Under the pieces are notes generated by a model. It had not been told where the DNA came from and did not search any database. It saw nothing but the letters and a program-made list of their open reading frames with translations. From the NCBI GenBank assembly GCA_023053545.1, contig JAKZAN010000005.1:11036001-11100000 (forward strand): a DNA stretch of 64,000 nt, written 5' to 3'. This stretch comes from Lepidurus packardi (taxonomy: Eukaryota; Arthropoda; Branchiopoda; Notostraca; Triopsidae). The translations under genes were made by a program, and so were the position numbers. Shown here in pieces: positions 45,865 through 57,875 of this stretch (the stretch's first letter is position 1; every line of letters begins with the position of its first letter).

Positions 45865-48800
45865 CTATAAATTGGTAACTAAATGTACATCTTTAATTGG
45901 ATTCTCTTCACGATTCTTGCGTTTGCCAAAAATACGAGATACAGGTCGCAGGTTATCTTCCCATCCTTGGAAAGTAGGCAAAAAAGGTACGTAGCGAGCC
46001 CAGTGTTTCCTAAATGTGTCAAAAGGAATCCGCATTATGTTTATATAAAATATTCTAATAAATGCAAAAAATAATTGGAGAATTTAAGAGAATAATGTGT
46101 AATTTTTTCATATAAATGTGATTATAGATTTTAATGTGAGAAAGTATAGCGATTAACGAAATCTTTTAAGAGAATTTTGATCTTACGTTTTTAGGTAGTT
46201 TGTAATGAAGGGAATGTCGTAAGTATCTGCATTGTGGTCCGTTAGAGCGAGCTCGTCTTCAGAAGGACTCATCCAGGTTGTAAGACCACGGCTTTCTGGA
46301 GTGCCGGGCAAAGTATTGTCCAGGAAACAAGCGACAATACTTCCCACACACATCGGAGTACTGAGAATGACGTACATCGTCTGATCTAGCAGGGCTGAGC
46401 CGGTTTTCACTAGTTCTGGGCTGCCTGCAACCCACTCCGATGTCACCTAGATCACACAAACTAGTTCCAATTCCTAATTCGAGAAAGTTTAGCCTTAGCT
46501 CCGCCCCTTTTCGGAACTGTTTGCCATTTCTAAGACCCTTCGGATGTACTTAGAGCTCCCTAAAAGGGTTCAAAAGAATCCTCTAGGTTCCCATCAACTT
46601 AATAGGGACTTTTTATACCTCAAAAAACGGTTTAAAGTTTAAAGGGCGGAGCTTAGCTTGCATTTCGGAATTTACCATAGCAAAGAAGAGGGAAAATCCC
46701 AAAACGAACAGATTCCGAGTACAATTTAAATCAATGTACTGAATAGGGCTCAGACCTAGAAGGAGCAAACTTTATTAAATTATAAAGTAATAACGAAATT
46801 ATTTAAGGGAAATTCCTCGTTGAGAGTAAAAATGATAAAAAAATTAGTTCTCTAAGTGAAATTTGTTGCTTTAAATAGAACTTTGAGAAGAAAAAAGCTT
46901 GACGTACCTACGGCTGTGACAATGGAGGCCATAACTACCAAAACCCCGCCCACAATCGGTTCAGGGATGGTGATAAAGGCTGCATTCAGTTTCGGTAAAA
47001 CGCCCAAAAGTAACATGAGTACTCCAGTAACGGTAATCACCCTCCGACTACCAACTTTGGTGATTCCAATGGCAGCAATGTTAGAAGAGTAGCTCGTCGT
47101 ACCATTGCCAGTACCCCACAAACCCGCAATAATACATCCCAAACCTTCAATGCCGATACCTCGGTTCAGCGCATGTACCGGCGGCGGTTTCGCACCTTTC
47201 AAGAGAAATTTAATTAATTAAGTTCTTGAATATATTGCTATTGAACTACTTCTACAGGTCTCAACTTGATACTTGGATTAGAATGAGAAAATTTTGAGTA
47301 TCTACTTCATTTAGAAAAATTCAAGAATTTATTTTAAATCTAAATAAAATTTCAGGTTAAATTTTCCATAAAGAAAATTCGGAAAATATTTTTTTTAATG
47401 AAAGTGCTTGGATTTAAAGTAATTAAATTTAGATTTGAAAAAAAATAGCCTTACCTGCTAATTTAGCACATGAATAATAATCTCCAACAGATTCAAGGAT
47501 AGATGCTAAAATTGCCGTAAGCAATCCTATGACGTCACCAGCACTCACTGTGGGCATTCCCCATTGCACTGGAAAAACAACAAATATTTGACTTTAGGAA
47601 ACTTCCAACGTTTTTCCCCCTTTTCCTTATTTGTTCACTTTCAAACGAAAAATATTTGCTTAGATGCTATTTACCGTACTTTAACTTCAACTGATTAACT
47701 CACAAGGATAAGGAACCCGGAACCACGGCGAATTGTAGATGGCGTCTAACTTGGTATCCGTGCGAATCGAAGAATTCGCAGGCAATACTTCAGCGACCGT
47801 TAAAATACCACAAATTCCCCACATAAATAACATAGTAAAAAGCACCTAAAATCACATAAAGGATGAAACTTTAATTTTAAAATCTAGCCTCAAGTAACCA
47901 TAATAATCGGTTGCTTTATAAATCGATGTCTTAAAAATAATCGATTTCTTTAAAAAAAAAAAATGATACTTAATGATTCCTTACTGGGAAAATGTCGAAA
48001 ACAGGTAACTTGAGAAGATTCCACCCTTTAGCTTTGCTCCAAAGTGGTATTGGACAGCTAACTTTTCTCATGTACTGGGAAAACATAATCATCAAGATGA
48101 TTGTCCTACAAAACGGAACGAAGAAATGCCAAAATATAAACAATATAATAAAAGGCTTGAGAAACCGGTTTTGATGGGGAAAACCGCAACAAATAAGAAA
48201 ACAAAACATTGGGGAAACAAGTCAACATACATGCCTGACACGCCCCAATGAAGTCCACATTGGTCTCCAGCAGCCCTGAAGACTGAAAAACCGATCAAGG
48301 AAATGGCAGGAACGATCACCAATGGCGATAAAATTTTAAGAAATAATCCGACCAATCCTATTAGATAAATGCTATAATTAATTATCTTTTATTTTTATAT
48401 CGCTTTGAATGTTTGATTAAATTATTGTCAGTTTGAAGACTAACTCAAGATATGAATAGGTCAAATTCGAAATGATTTTTTTATTTGAACTTTTAGAAAT
48501 TTAAATTTGAAATATTTCAAAGCAATGACATGAAGTTAATGTTTTCTTACCTAAGAAACCAATGGCTACTTGGAAGAACGAAGAAAATATGATGGCCCCT
48601 TGCACTTGTCGCATTCGAACTTGCCACAATTCCGTTTTGTCTTCATACGTCATGTTTCCAATGACTTCTGGGGCGGGACATTGCCATTTGGGGAGGCTTA
48701 ACATGGCAATCGTGGGCGCTAAATACGTAAAAGTGCCTCCTTGTAAAATAGGCAACCTTTATAATCGTAAAAGAAAACAAAAATAGATTAGAAATGGCTA

Positions 48801-49574
48801 TTATTTCCCGAAAATCTGTTCAAAACGCATTGTAAAACTCAGTAAGTCTCAACCGATCATTTGGCAGTAACTAGCCGGGACTCGTAGTGTCTCTTCGGCT
48901 TGTCCTTGGTGGGCAGGCACTCGGGCCCTCCACTTAGATTCACTGTTGCGCCCCCTGCCCAACCAGCAAGCCGGAGTAACGCAACGAATCCGGGCAGTGA
49001 CGAATTCGCTTGGGAATGCCCGGTGCAGTTTGCTTTCCAACTCGTCAATTTCACGTTCTCACTGAACGTTTTCAGTATTAAATGCATACAAATCTGCTCT
49101 ATTTTTAGTTTTGCCTTTTATTCTATTCAACCAATTCCAAGGTCTCATGTATGACCTTTTGCTTTTTTTTGCGAATCTCTAATTTTCTATTGTGCAATAA
49201 TTCCAGACATAAATTCCAGACTCGATCTTCATGTTCATACCTTATTTTTATCTATTGAATTGCAAATGGAGACTCACCGAACCCCGATTGTTGCCTGCAG
49301 AATTGTAATTAGGCCTGAGGCGAAAAATATTGTTGCGACGATGTACCCTCTTGCAGGGTCGTTGTCCTCCATACAGAGTTTCGGAGTTATAATGAAAGGG
49401 ATCACCAACGTCCCTCCAAAGGCCACAATATAATGCTAAAAATAAGGTAGAAATTCTAAATTTACTTACTTTTTTTTATAATAAAAATTGACGAACCTGA
49501 ACGGCCAACAATATAGAGATAAACCATGGTGGCTTATCGTCCACGCGGTAGAGCAAGTCATTCTTGATCGCCAT
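45865..49574 (-). CDS. SLC23-type nucleobase/ascorbate transporter 1
   Basis: Eleven exons (minus): 49574-49497, 49435-49278, 48756-48551, 48357-48231, 48105-47985, 47845-47704, 47568-47455, 47195-46908, 46755-46676, 46446-46187 and 46009-45865. They total 1,719 nt, 572 aa, in phase. The hallmarks of the NAT family are present: the start [50 protein letters not shown], and the signature region [17 protein letters not shown]. The vertebrate ascorbate carriers have PNIG here, so Pro and Gly are Ser and Ala. The C-terminal [12 protein letters not shown] block is also conserved. It is a multi-pass plasma-membrane carrier; the substrate (nucleobase, urate or ascorbate) cannot be told from sequence. 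The stop is only 152 bp from the start codon of HECTD2 on the same strand. Intron 2 is the longest (about 520 bp). Confidence 0.92.
48846..49110. other. GC-richer block in intron 2 of SLC23 gene 1
   Basis: A patch of about 200 bp (48880-49060: GGGCAGGCACTCGGGCCCTC, CGCCCCCTGCCCAACC) is clearly more GC-rich than the AT-rich intron around it. It has open frames on both strands but no recognisable domain. A mobile-element fragment is likely, but I found no second copy in the window. Confidence 0.3.
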
Positions 49575-49619
49575 GTGTTCACTATTTTTCCGAAAAAAAG
49601 AAAAGGGAAATTATTGGCG

Positions 49620-52490
49620 AAACCCTAATTCAACAAATCAAATCCTAATAACAATCCAAATCCTAATTCTACAGTTATTTCTTTTATTAATTTTTTGCAA
49701 TAATAATGCTTGCAATCTAAAAACAACGTGAATTTCCAAATTCCAAATTCAAAATGACTTTCCAAATTCAATAATCTTTACAAATAAAGATGACTGAACT
49801 TGGAAAGTCGTCTTAAAATTAACACATTGTACTAATGAAAGTCCCTACGCTTTTATTACAGCGATATTTTTAATTGGAGCGTTCTATTTGGTTTATCAGG
49901 ATTCGTAATGACAGTATATAGGTCAAAATTTGTTGAAAGTACGGAAAAAAAATTGTGGAAAATGGCGCAACTTCCAATGAGTTCAGTGGAATGAAATGGG
50001 ACAAAGTGGAATACAACAGAAGAGGTGTGTGAGTTGCGCTGCATAAGAGGAAGTCAGTGAAACCCGATAGAAAAGGAAAGTTTGCATGCTGTTGTGAAGG
50101 AATTAAATCATTATGTAACAGGAGGGGATTTAGCTTAATTTCATTGTCTCCTATGTATGATCCACTACCTGGCATAACGTGGATCTTTTTAGAATTAAAT
50201 TTTCAAAAAATTCCATTTTTTTATTGTCTGCTTTTTAGGCCTCACGTTCCAATAGGAAAAAAAAGAAAAAAAAAAAAAAAAAGAAAAAGGTTGTCTATCA
50301 TTATCTGCCTTTCGTGAAAACCCTTGAATAAAAATGTCTTGAATCACTCAAACATTCAACCACACTGTAACAATAGAAAATATTCAAACTTTGAGGTAGT
50401 GAACCTTGAATTTCCATTTCAATTTTTTACAACGCTATTCGATTTTGTAGAGATTTTTCACCAATCGATTATATTGGCATTTCAACTGAAAAATTGGTGT
50501 AACTATTTTTTCATCATTTTTTTACAAATAACTAAACTATAATCTACCTATAATAACTAAATATAATCTAAACTATAATAACTAAATAGGCTATAATCTA
50601 CCTACATGATCCAAAGATTCTGACGTCAATTCCACACTTTTAAATCAGGTGAAAGATTCCAATTTTCGCAAAATATTCCAGTCTTTGAATTATTTTTTTT
50701 TTCAATTTCACGCAATTTATTTCTTAATGTTTGGAAGCTCAAGAAATTTAGAGAAACTTTCCACTACCCAAGAAACTCAAGGAACACTATCCATCCCAAA
50801 AGGATAATGCAAAATGGGACAACCACTTGTGTTCCTGAGTAGTGTACAGCAAAGACTGAAACCGGACAAAGACGGAACTGAAAATTTTCACTCTTTGAAA
50901 CTTTGACAGACCAAAGGGATTTTCCCAAAGTCTGGGTGGATACCACGTTCTATAGTATAAATGTCCTTCTACAATCGCTCAAAGGCAAGAACGTCAGGTA
51001 AAGTCCCCCCCCCCCATCCCACATGTTAGGGTTCTTCTTTACTAAAAGGATAAGCCGAATTTAAGATATGCAAATCATCCTTACAAGGTTCTTTTTTTTG
51101 TTAATTCAAGAGAAGATTGTATTACACTGAACACAAAATTGAGTAATAATTCAGACCCTTTAAATGAAATTTTACAACCAATAATTGAAGAATAAATTTA
51201 AGAATATAAAATATATTTTGAAAATATAAAAAATAGAGAAGATTCAGAAGATTCAGAATATTCAGAAGATTGATAATATTCAGAAGATTGATAAAATTCA
51301 GAAGATTCAGAAGATTGATAATATTCAGAAGATTCAGAAGATTCAGAATATTCAGAAGATTGGAGAATATTGGAGAATGTTCAGAAGCTTTTTTTATTAA
51401 GGACATGTAGAAATAGTGTTAAGAATTGTGTTCATTTAGTTTAGAAACGTTTAGCGAATTTAAGGGAAATGTAGGACAATTATGAGAGATTACTGAGCGT
51501 AACTCGATTCCAGATTCTGGATAACGTCAGCTAAACGAATCGTCAAGTGAAGAGAAGCGGTTGCTTTGTCTACTACATCCTTGAATTCACTGGAATTAAA
51601 TTCGAGTTCACACTAGGCTGCTCTGAACGTAAACCATTGGAACGATTGTATGTCTCTTCAGGGTGGGAAAACATGTCGGGGAGATAATAATATTATGCGG
51701 CGTCACAAGTTGATCTTGAAAGTTTAAAGGGCGAGATTAGAGTTACGTGAGTTTCACTGCAACAATTTGAAAGGGCAAAAATATGAAGAAAAATTTCAAG
51801 ATATAGGGCAGGGGCTATGCGCGTGAGTTGGCCTAAATTGAGGTCAAGTTTCCAATTTCTTCTTGCTTCTCTCTCCTTGTGTTAAGACTTACCCAGCTGT
51901 TTTACCATTTGTCCCTAAAGCATTACTTTCTCTTAAATTCAAAATACACAGGTAAATTCAAACAAGAAAGAAACTGAAAGCATAGATATGTGAGAGTAAG
52001 AAGAAGTCGCTTGATATGTTTAGAAAGAAAATTTCTGGTGCATTAAACCCCAAATTCCAATCCAATTTTACCGCCTTGTTCTGTTTTCAAGTAAAATGAC
52101 TGGGATTTGATAGTTATGAACATCTAAACATTTTCGATATTTCTTCAAGTTTCCATAAATAGCTAGTGACGTTATAACCTAGCGATATTACAATAATTTT
52201 ATTTCATTTTAGCTATCACTTTAGGGACAAATATTGTTCTTTAAAGTTCGCTGTTGAGTTCGTTGGTGTTTCCGTTATTTTAGCGCGAAATTCAAATTTT
52301 TGGCGGTAAAAACCTTCCTAACAAAGGAAGTTTGAAATCTAGTAGGATCGTAAGGTACCGTACGAGATAATACTTTGAATTGTGACATATTAGAGAGTCT
52401 TAGTTATGTTATGAAAGCTAGATTTCACGACAATTAGAGGTTAGGGTGTTTTATTGACGATTATAGTGTTATAAAGGGAATATTTACAGA
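49620..52490. other. Intergenic region between the two SLC23 genes
   Basis: 2.9 kb of AT-rich DNA holds the promoter of SLC23 gene 1 and the 3' flank of gene 2. Apart from an A-rich run (50260-50288), a C-run (51006-51014) and the nonamer repeat at 51236-51372, I see nothing supportable. The ORFs are low-complexity or chance. Confidence 0.5.
51236..51372 (+). repeat. 9-bp minisatellite (ATTCAGAAG)n
   Basis: About 14 copies of ATTCAGAAG with interspersed ATTGATAAT and ATTCAGAAT variants are present. On the minus strand this produces a spurious Leu/Asn/Ile-rich ORF. Confidence 0.85.
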
Positions 52491-52495
52491 GTTAA

Positions 52496-55400
52496 TTACA
52501 CGTCTGGGCTTTTATTGGCCCGATTTTCCCATGGCCAGCCGCCAAAAGTAGGTAAGAACGGGACATATCTAGTCCAAGTCCATCTATATTGTAAAAAAAA
52601 AGAAAACAAAGTCAATGTTAGAATTAAAATTGCAAGAATATTTGGAGATAAGCTTCAAATGGAGCCCGTTTGAGTTATTTTACCGCTTTAAATAAGGTGT
52701 TATGAAGGGAAGATCATAGACCGATTCCCCCACCAAGTTAATGTCGCTAGCTTCTGTATCTTCGGCGGAATCTTCCCAATGCAAAAGTTTGCGACTTTTG
52801 GCAGCGCCCGGCAAAGTATTATCCAAGAAACAAGCTGTCAAGCTTCCCACACACATGGGTGTTGAGATAATGACGTATAGGATCTGATCGACAGTACTGG
52901 AACCTGTCTGGACGGCTGTGGGATTGGCGGTAATCCATTCGGACAACACCTTTTTTCCAATTTTACAAGAGATAAGAGCTGCTTAATTTTCCCTTAATTG
53001 CCTTGCCAATAAGACCAACAACTTAGTGCAAGATGTTTTAAATTTATACAAAGCTTTAAATCGGTTTAACTAACTTACAAGAGCCCAGAAGAGGGGGAAG
53101 CCCAGTACGAAGAGGTTCCGTGCCGAGTTTAAGTCCACGTATTGCAACGGTACGAACCCTAGTGGAGGAAATGTGGGTTACGTTTCATGGCGCGAAGTTT
53201 TGAATGGTCGGGAAATGAATGTTGAACGCTTTACCTACGGCGGTGACGATGCCACCGATGACTACCAAAACGCCGCCGAGGATAGGCTCGGGGATGGTGA
53301 CGAACGCAGAGTTGAGCTTGGGTATGACGCCCAAGATGATCATGAGGAAAGAGACGCACACGATGACGCGACGACTCCCTACGCGGGTGATACCGATGGC
53401 GGCTACGTTGTTCGAGTAGCTCGTGGTACCGTTGCCTGTGCCGAAGAACCCAGCAACTAGGCACCCGAAACCTTCGGTAGCTATTCCTCTATTGATGGCA
53501 TGAGCTGGAGGTGTAGGAGCGCCTGTAGTAAAGTAGAATTTTAGTTTAGCTTGCAAACAATTACTTTCATGTTTAGTACCTAGCTTTAACTGGGTAACTT
53601 ATGACAAGAGGGCAAATATTACAATACTATTGATTCTATGTTCACATGATAGTATCTTGCAACTAGCTTTGTGTACTATTTTCTTATCAGTGTACGTTAT
53701 GTACTTACCGAACAATCAGCTGTTGAATTCAGTAACCATAAATAGGAGCTATTTACAGATAAAAGGAATACCCTTCCTATAGGCAAAGGTCATAACTTGA
53801 ATAGCTTCTGCTAGCGTAACTTGTAGGTCTAAAATTCTGATACTTTTGTTAAAAAACAATCCTTTCCAAACCCAAATCCAAATTCAATCCAAATTTCTTC
53901 CAATTCAATTCAAATCCAAATTCCTCCCCAATCCAATCCAAATATTACAATACTATTGATTCTATGTTCACATGACAGTATCTTGCAACTAGCTTTGTGT
54001 ACTATTTTCTTATCAGTGTACGTTATGTACTTACCGAACAATCAGCTGTTGAATTCAGTAACCATAAATAGGAGCTATTTACGGATAGAAGGAATACCCT
54101 TCCTATAGGCAAGGGTCATAACTTGGATAGCTTCTGCTAGCGTAACTTGTAGGTCTAAAATTCTGATACTTTTTTTTAAAGACAATCCTTTCTTATCACT
54201 CCAGATTTTTTGTACACATTTGGGTATATTTATACCTTCTGCAGGATTTCTGATCTGCTTAAATGAACGATAACAACTAACAGTAGGAGTATTGTTTCGA
54301 TATATCTAAGAAAAGAATAAATGGGGTCGGGCAAGCACGACTTAAATTTTTTTTTTTACCTGATAAGCGTGCACACGAATAGTAATCACCGACAGACTCC
54401 AGAATGGATGCGATAATGGCCGAAAAGAGTCCGATAACGTCGCCGACACTCACCGTTGGTATTCCCCATTGAACTATGATAACCCAATTCGTGTTAATTA
54501 GTTAGTGTGATCTCTCATTGACTACGTGTTAACTCAAAAAGGAATATTTCATAGAATTTCTTAAATTATTTTAAAACAGGTTTAGCCGCGAAACTTTATA
54601 AGTCAATGCTAATGAACTAACACCACAGGTTAATTAACATATTTAAAAAGAAGATCCTGTTACCCAAACTGGTTTTAAAACTTTAATTGATAACCTGCTT
54701 GCCATTTTCTTTCAAGACCAGCCTTATCAGCGCTTACAATCTGCACACGAAATGAGCCAATTAAAATTAATTGAGATAACTCTTGTTCTAATTAATAGTA
54801 AACGCCTAGCGTGACTATCCTTTTGAATTGACTTATATCTCTCCAAATATCGAAAAATAAATGTTAATAGTTAAATTTATTTAAACAATTAGAAACATTA
54901 AGGTTCTTAGACCATTCTCATATTTAAGAATTTAAAGATAATAAAAAACAGTTAACTAAAATTAGCGATTTCAGTAAGATTTAATTAGTTTACATTTAAT
55001 TAAGTTTAGATAATTTACGTTTATTTAGATAATTTACGTACGCAACGATTTTAAGTTTTTGATTCATTTTTAAAATTTTTAATTAGTTTAAAAAAATATT
55101 ATTAAAATAATTATGATAACTTTTAGAAAAAATTATGAATGAAAGAAAATAACGACTTTTTTAAAAAAGGAATATTACATGGGTAAGGAACGCGAAACCA
55201 TGGTGAATTCTTGATGATATCGAGCTTGGCATCGGTTCTTAATGGTGAAAGTACATCGACTGCATTCGTGGCCGTGAGAATTGCACAGATGGTCCACATG
55301 ATTACGATAACGAGGAAAATCTTTCATAAAAGCGTCCAAGACACGCAATGGAAAAGTTTAAGAAATGACGTTAGATAACTGTGAACTTGAAACAAAAGGA

Positions 55401-56669
55401 GCCTTACGGCTAGAATGTTGACAAGAGGTGACCGAAACGTGTGCCAACCTTTATCCTTTGTATATTTATAAGGCAGAGACAATTCCCAGCTTTGTAAGTA
55501 TTGCGATAAAATAATCAGTAAGACTATGGTCCTACAAGGAATTAAATTGATGTTAGTTTCAATTTCAAGTGCGAATGAGGATTAAAAACTATGAAAAAGG
55601 TTGAAAGTACTTACCCCAAAGCCATGGGCCAGTTCGTGGTACATTGCTCAGCCGCAACGCCGACTATTGAGAGGCCCACTAAGCTTACAGAGGGCACTAG
55701 TACTAATGGCGTAATAAACTTGAGCATTAATCCCACAATTCCTAAGTAAAGAAATAATCCATAAAAAAATCCAGGAAAATTTCAACAGATTGTATAATAC
55801 TTTATCCGCTTATGCTAAACATAAATTCTTGTGCAAATAATATTAAAATTTATTTAGAAGGCATAAATGAATGTTTAAATTCTTCTACAAATTTCTAGGT
55901 TTATAAGATTCAATTTGAAATTCAGTTAAGAAACTTATACTGAAATATGAGCCATAATTAAGATTAAAAGCATCGAAATTTGTTACCTAAGCAGCCAATT
56001 AAAATTTCGAGGACAGAAGAAACCATAATGGCGCCTTGGATTTGTCTCATGCGAATTTGCCATTCTTCCGTTTTCTCGGGTTGGGTCATATTGGCCCAGA
56101 CATCGGGTTCAGGACACGCCCATCGCGGTAAACTCATCATTGCTATTGTTGGAGCTAGATATGTGTAGGTTCCTCCTTGGATTATAGGTAAACTGTAATG
56201 ATCCAATCATGGAATCACACCAAATTTCCAAAGAAAATAGAATAAAGAAAAAAGTATTACACTTATGTTCAATCTTAAGGATTTTAGTACAATCTATGTA
56301 TTTTAATGTACAATTAATTTTGTATGTACAATCTATGTATTGTTAGATTTTGTAAAGAAAGAGTTGTACCGGACGCCAAACGTGACTTGAAAGAGGGTAA
56401 TGAAGCCTGAGACGAAGTATAAAGTAGCTACCAAGTGCCCTCTAGCTGGATCCGTTTCTTCCATGCAGAGGTATGGGGCGATAATTAAGGGAATGACTAG
56501 CGTGCCTCCAAAGGACGCTAAATGATGCTAACAAATTTAGAAAAAGGATTAGGGATTTACTTACTTTATATTTTGTTCGGGGAGACTTTTTATGTACTTG
56601 GAAGGCAAGGAAGATGGACAAAACCCATGGTGGCTTGTCGTCGATTTTGTATAACAGTTCACCTTCCAT
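52496..56669 (-). CDS. SLC23-type nucleobase/ascorbate transporter 2
   Basis: Eleven exons (minus): 56669-56598, 56527-56370, 56192-55987, 55741-55615, 55531-55408, 55320-55179, 54473-54360, 53522-53235, 53158-53079, 52949-52684 and 52583-52496. They total 1,665 nt, 554 aa. Seven of the eleven exons (2, 3, 4, 6, 7, 8 and 9) have exactly the same length as in gene 1, so the two are tandem duplicates. Shared motifs are [67 protein letters not shown] and [12 protein letters not shown]. It is a multi-pass membrane carrier of the NAT family, substrate unknown. Exons 5, 10 and 11 differ most, at a loop ([17 protein letters not shown]) and the cytosolic tail. Introns are longer than in gene 1, notably intron 7 (about 840 bp), which holds a direct duplication. 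Confidence 0.92.
53614..54182 (+). repeat. Direct duplication in intron 7 of SLC23 gene 2
   Basis: Two copies of about 240 bp (about 53614-53857 and 53940-54182) share ATTACAATACTATTGATTC, CCGAACAATCAGCTGTTG and GGAATACCCTTCCTATAGGC with few differences. A CCAAATCC-rich spacer of about 85 bp lies between them. Confidence 0.85.
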
Positions 56670-57875
56670 TATGATCTCACGTTGGGGTATAACTACGATA
56701 AATGGTAGATGGTTCCATAGCTTTAAATGGAGAACGCATGCAAGAAAACTAAACTACGCAAATACGTTTGTTGTCAAGATTCATTTATCATTTAATCCAA
56801 CATAATTTATAGTAGGTTCTTAACAGTAGTTGGCGTTGATTAAACCTGGCATTTGGAACAGCTTTGCAAGCTTAAATTAAAGCTCTATGCGCTTCTTATC
56901 TCACGTGGTATAGTTTTAAACAGGTACAAAGAATTCAAAAAGCGTTATTAAGTAGTGATTCGAGTTTTGTACGTTATACCCTTTCTACGTACTTATATGT
57001 TCTCTACTATCTACCGCGAGGGTTATCTGTCCTAAAAATGAAGGCTTGTAACATAAAAGATCGTAATTCTTGCGTTCATACCTAGAAAACCGTTAAGAAA
57101 TTCAAAGTTCCCGCCAAAATGCGTTCACGAAGAACGCCTCTCTTTTAAATATTAACTACGTGTAAATTAGCATCGAATAATTTGTCCTAGCAATACTTAA
57201 ACTAACATTTTATGATAGTTATAGCGAAGTATCTTATGTACTAGGTATACAATACAGTTTTTAGTGTACTATTTCAGCATTTTATGACGAAAAGCCTTTA
57301 GAAATTTGAAATTCCTGCCTCAACAAAACTGTTTGAAGCCTATTTAATCCCTTATGAATTGAGCTAAACCCTCCATAAATCATTAAAAACGTTTCTAACT
57401 TGCACAACATAAATTTCAAAGGAAATTTTACGCTTTAGATAAGCTTTCTGCAACCGAAACCAAGAAAACAAAAAAATTCCCACTCATCTCCTTCAAATCT
57501 CGCGGCGCCCTTGCATATCGTTAAAAAACCGCTTCACTATCGATACACGCCGCCTGCGGGCCTATGACCGTTAGCAAAGTCGTGACCCAAAACAAGCCAC
57601 AGAATTTAGCTTGAAATCGACCTAAATTTGCACTTTCAAGACCTAAAATTGCGCAAAATAACTCCTTTATCGTGTTTACTATGTAACAGGTGTGAAAACC
57701 GCGCAACCAACCACCAATTTACGTGCCAAACTTCACTAGAATTACCATAGACCCCCCAGGCAGGGGATTGGAATTTGTGTTTGACTTTTTAGTGGCGTCG
57801 TTTTTTTTTATACGCAAACTGTGCACAACCACAAGAACAAATGTTTGAATTCATGTCCAAGTAATATACTTCAGA
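56670..57875. other. Divergent promoter region, SLC23 gene 2 / RGS12-like gene
   Basis: 1.2 kb lies between two divergently transcribed genes and must contain both promoters, unless distant 5' exons exist. I see no clear TATA box near either start and no coding sequence. Confidence 0.45.

Noticed and set aside
48846-49060. GC-rich block as a tRNA or SINE head
   Set aside because: I could not find A-box and B-box sequences at proper spacing or a cloverleaf.
51122-51406. 94-codon Leu/Asn/Ile-rich minus-strand ORF
   Set aside because: It is the translation of the ATTCAGAAG minisatellite.
53173-53460. Asp-rich plus-strand ORF
   Set aside because: It is antisense to exon 8 of SLC23 gene 2, which is fixed by matching exon size and the NAT signature.
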